In this document: positions 63,990 through 64,000 of the stretch, one piece after another | How the letters are laid out: every line of letters begins with the position of its first letter | Numbering within the stretch: the stretch's first letter is position 1 | NCBI RefSeq assembly: GCF_024628865.1 | Contig: NZ_CP102384.1 | Span: 2,429,001-2,493,000, forward strand | Source: Sphingopyxis sp. DBS4 | GTDB taxonomy: Bacteria > Pseudomonadota > Alphaproteobacteria > Sphingomonadales > Sphingomonadaceae | Direction: 5' to 3' | DNA: 64,000 nucleotides | The notes under the pieces: model-generated | Seen by the model: only the letters and a program-made list of their open reading frames with translations | What the model was told of the DNA's origin: nothing | Database searches by the model: none | Program-made: the position numbers and the translations under genes

Positions 63990-64000
63990 ATGTCCTGCAG
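63990..64000 (+). CDS. Start of a gene cut by the window end
   Basis: ATG 63990 follows AAGGA at a spacing of about 9 nt, and only four codons (Met-Ser-Cys-) are visible. TATAGC/TATGCA at 63952-63963 could be part of a promoter shared with divergent pyk. Nothing can be said of the product. Confidence 0.3.

Overview
The window reads as a contiguous piece of chromosome from a high-GC alphaproteobacterium of the order Sphingomonadales, most like Sphingopyxis. The grounds are the strong G/C third-position bias, an alphaproteobacterial-type ATPase inhibitor zeta gene beside bolA and a CGFS glutaredoxin, a bpt-type aminoacyl-protein transferase, and many short palindromic repeats at gene ends. The genus is an inference from gene content only. 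I recognise no tRNA, rRNA, CRISPR array, prophage or complete insertion sequence.

Layout. 1-8.6 kb: a partial acyl-CoA ligase on the minus strand, then the tightly overlapped lgt, MidA-type methyltransferase, GNAT and pgeF genes, an MHS-type MFS permease, a PLP-dependent cystathionine gamma-synthase family enzyme and a HAD phosphatase. 8.7-12.2 kb: an Mla-like lipid ABC transporter operon whose permease carries its own STAS domain. 12.4-18 kb: sugE-type SMR exporter, a small membrane protein, pepN, a YeeZ-like epimerase and a DUF445 protein. 18.2-22.9 kb: an RND pump and its adaptor. 23-25.4 kb: two tandem GlsB/YeaQ genes, about 1 kb with no gene I can support, then a BrnT-type toxin with an XRE antitoxin. 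25.4-29.1 kb: a minus-strand operon containing nadA, DUF4230 and MBL-fold genes. 29.3-34.7 kb: a BlaI/M56 regulator pair with a visible BlaI-type operator, DipZ, and the zeta/bolA/grxD trio.

34.9-51.7 kb is the most unusual envelope locus: a secreted TPR-CHAT (caspase-like) protein, a CHASE2 adenylate cyclase, a small secreted protein, then a two-partner secretion pair (TpsB and a TpsA of about 2.9 kaa). 51.7-54.2 kb holds cysS and a D-2-hydroxyacid dehydrogenase.

54.3-60.4 kb is a minus-strand redox operon. It encodes a FAD/two-cyclic-nucleotide-domain/four-[4Fe-4S] fusion protein, a membrane protein with b-heme-like histidines, and a membrane-anchored decaheme cytochrome with a cytosolic FHA domain. 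A CpdA-like cyclic nucleotide phosphodiesterase follows closely. I read this as an electron conduit from cytoplasm to periplasm under cyclic-nucleotide control; that function is inferred. 60.8-64 kb holds a DUF3060 protein, bpt, pyk and the first bases of a further gene.

Two themes recur. Cyclic nucleotide signalling is represented by a cyclase at 38 kb, a phosphodiesterase at 54 kb and a double cNMP-binding redox protein at 58 kb. Paired, hairpin-forming palindromic repeats of several related families sit between genes, sometimes one inside another.
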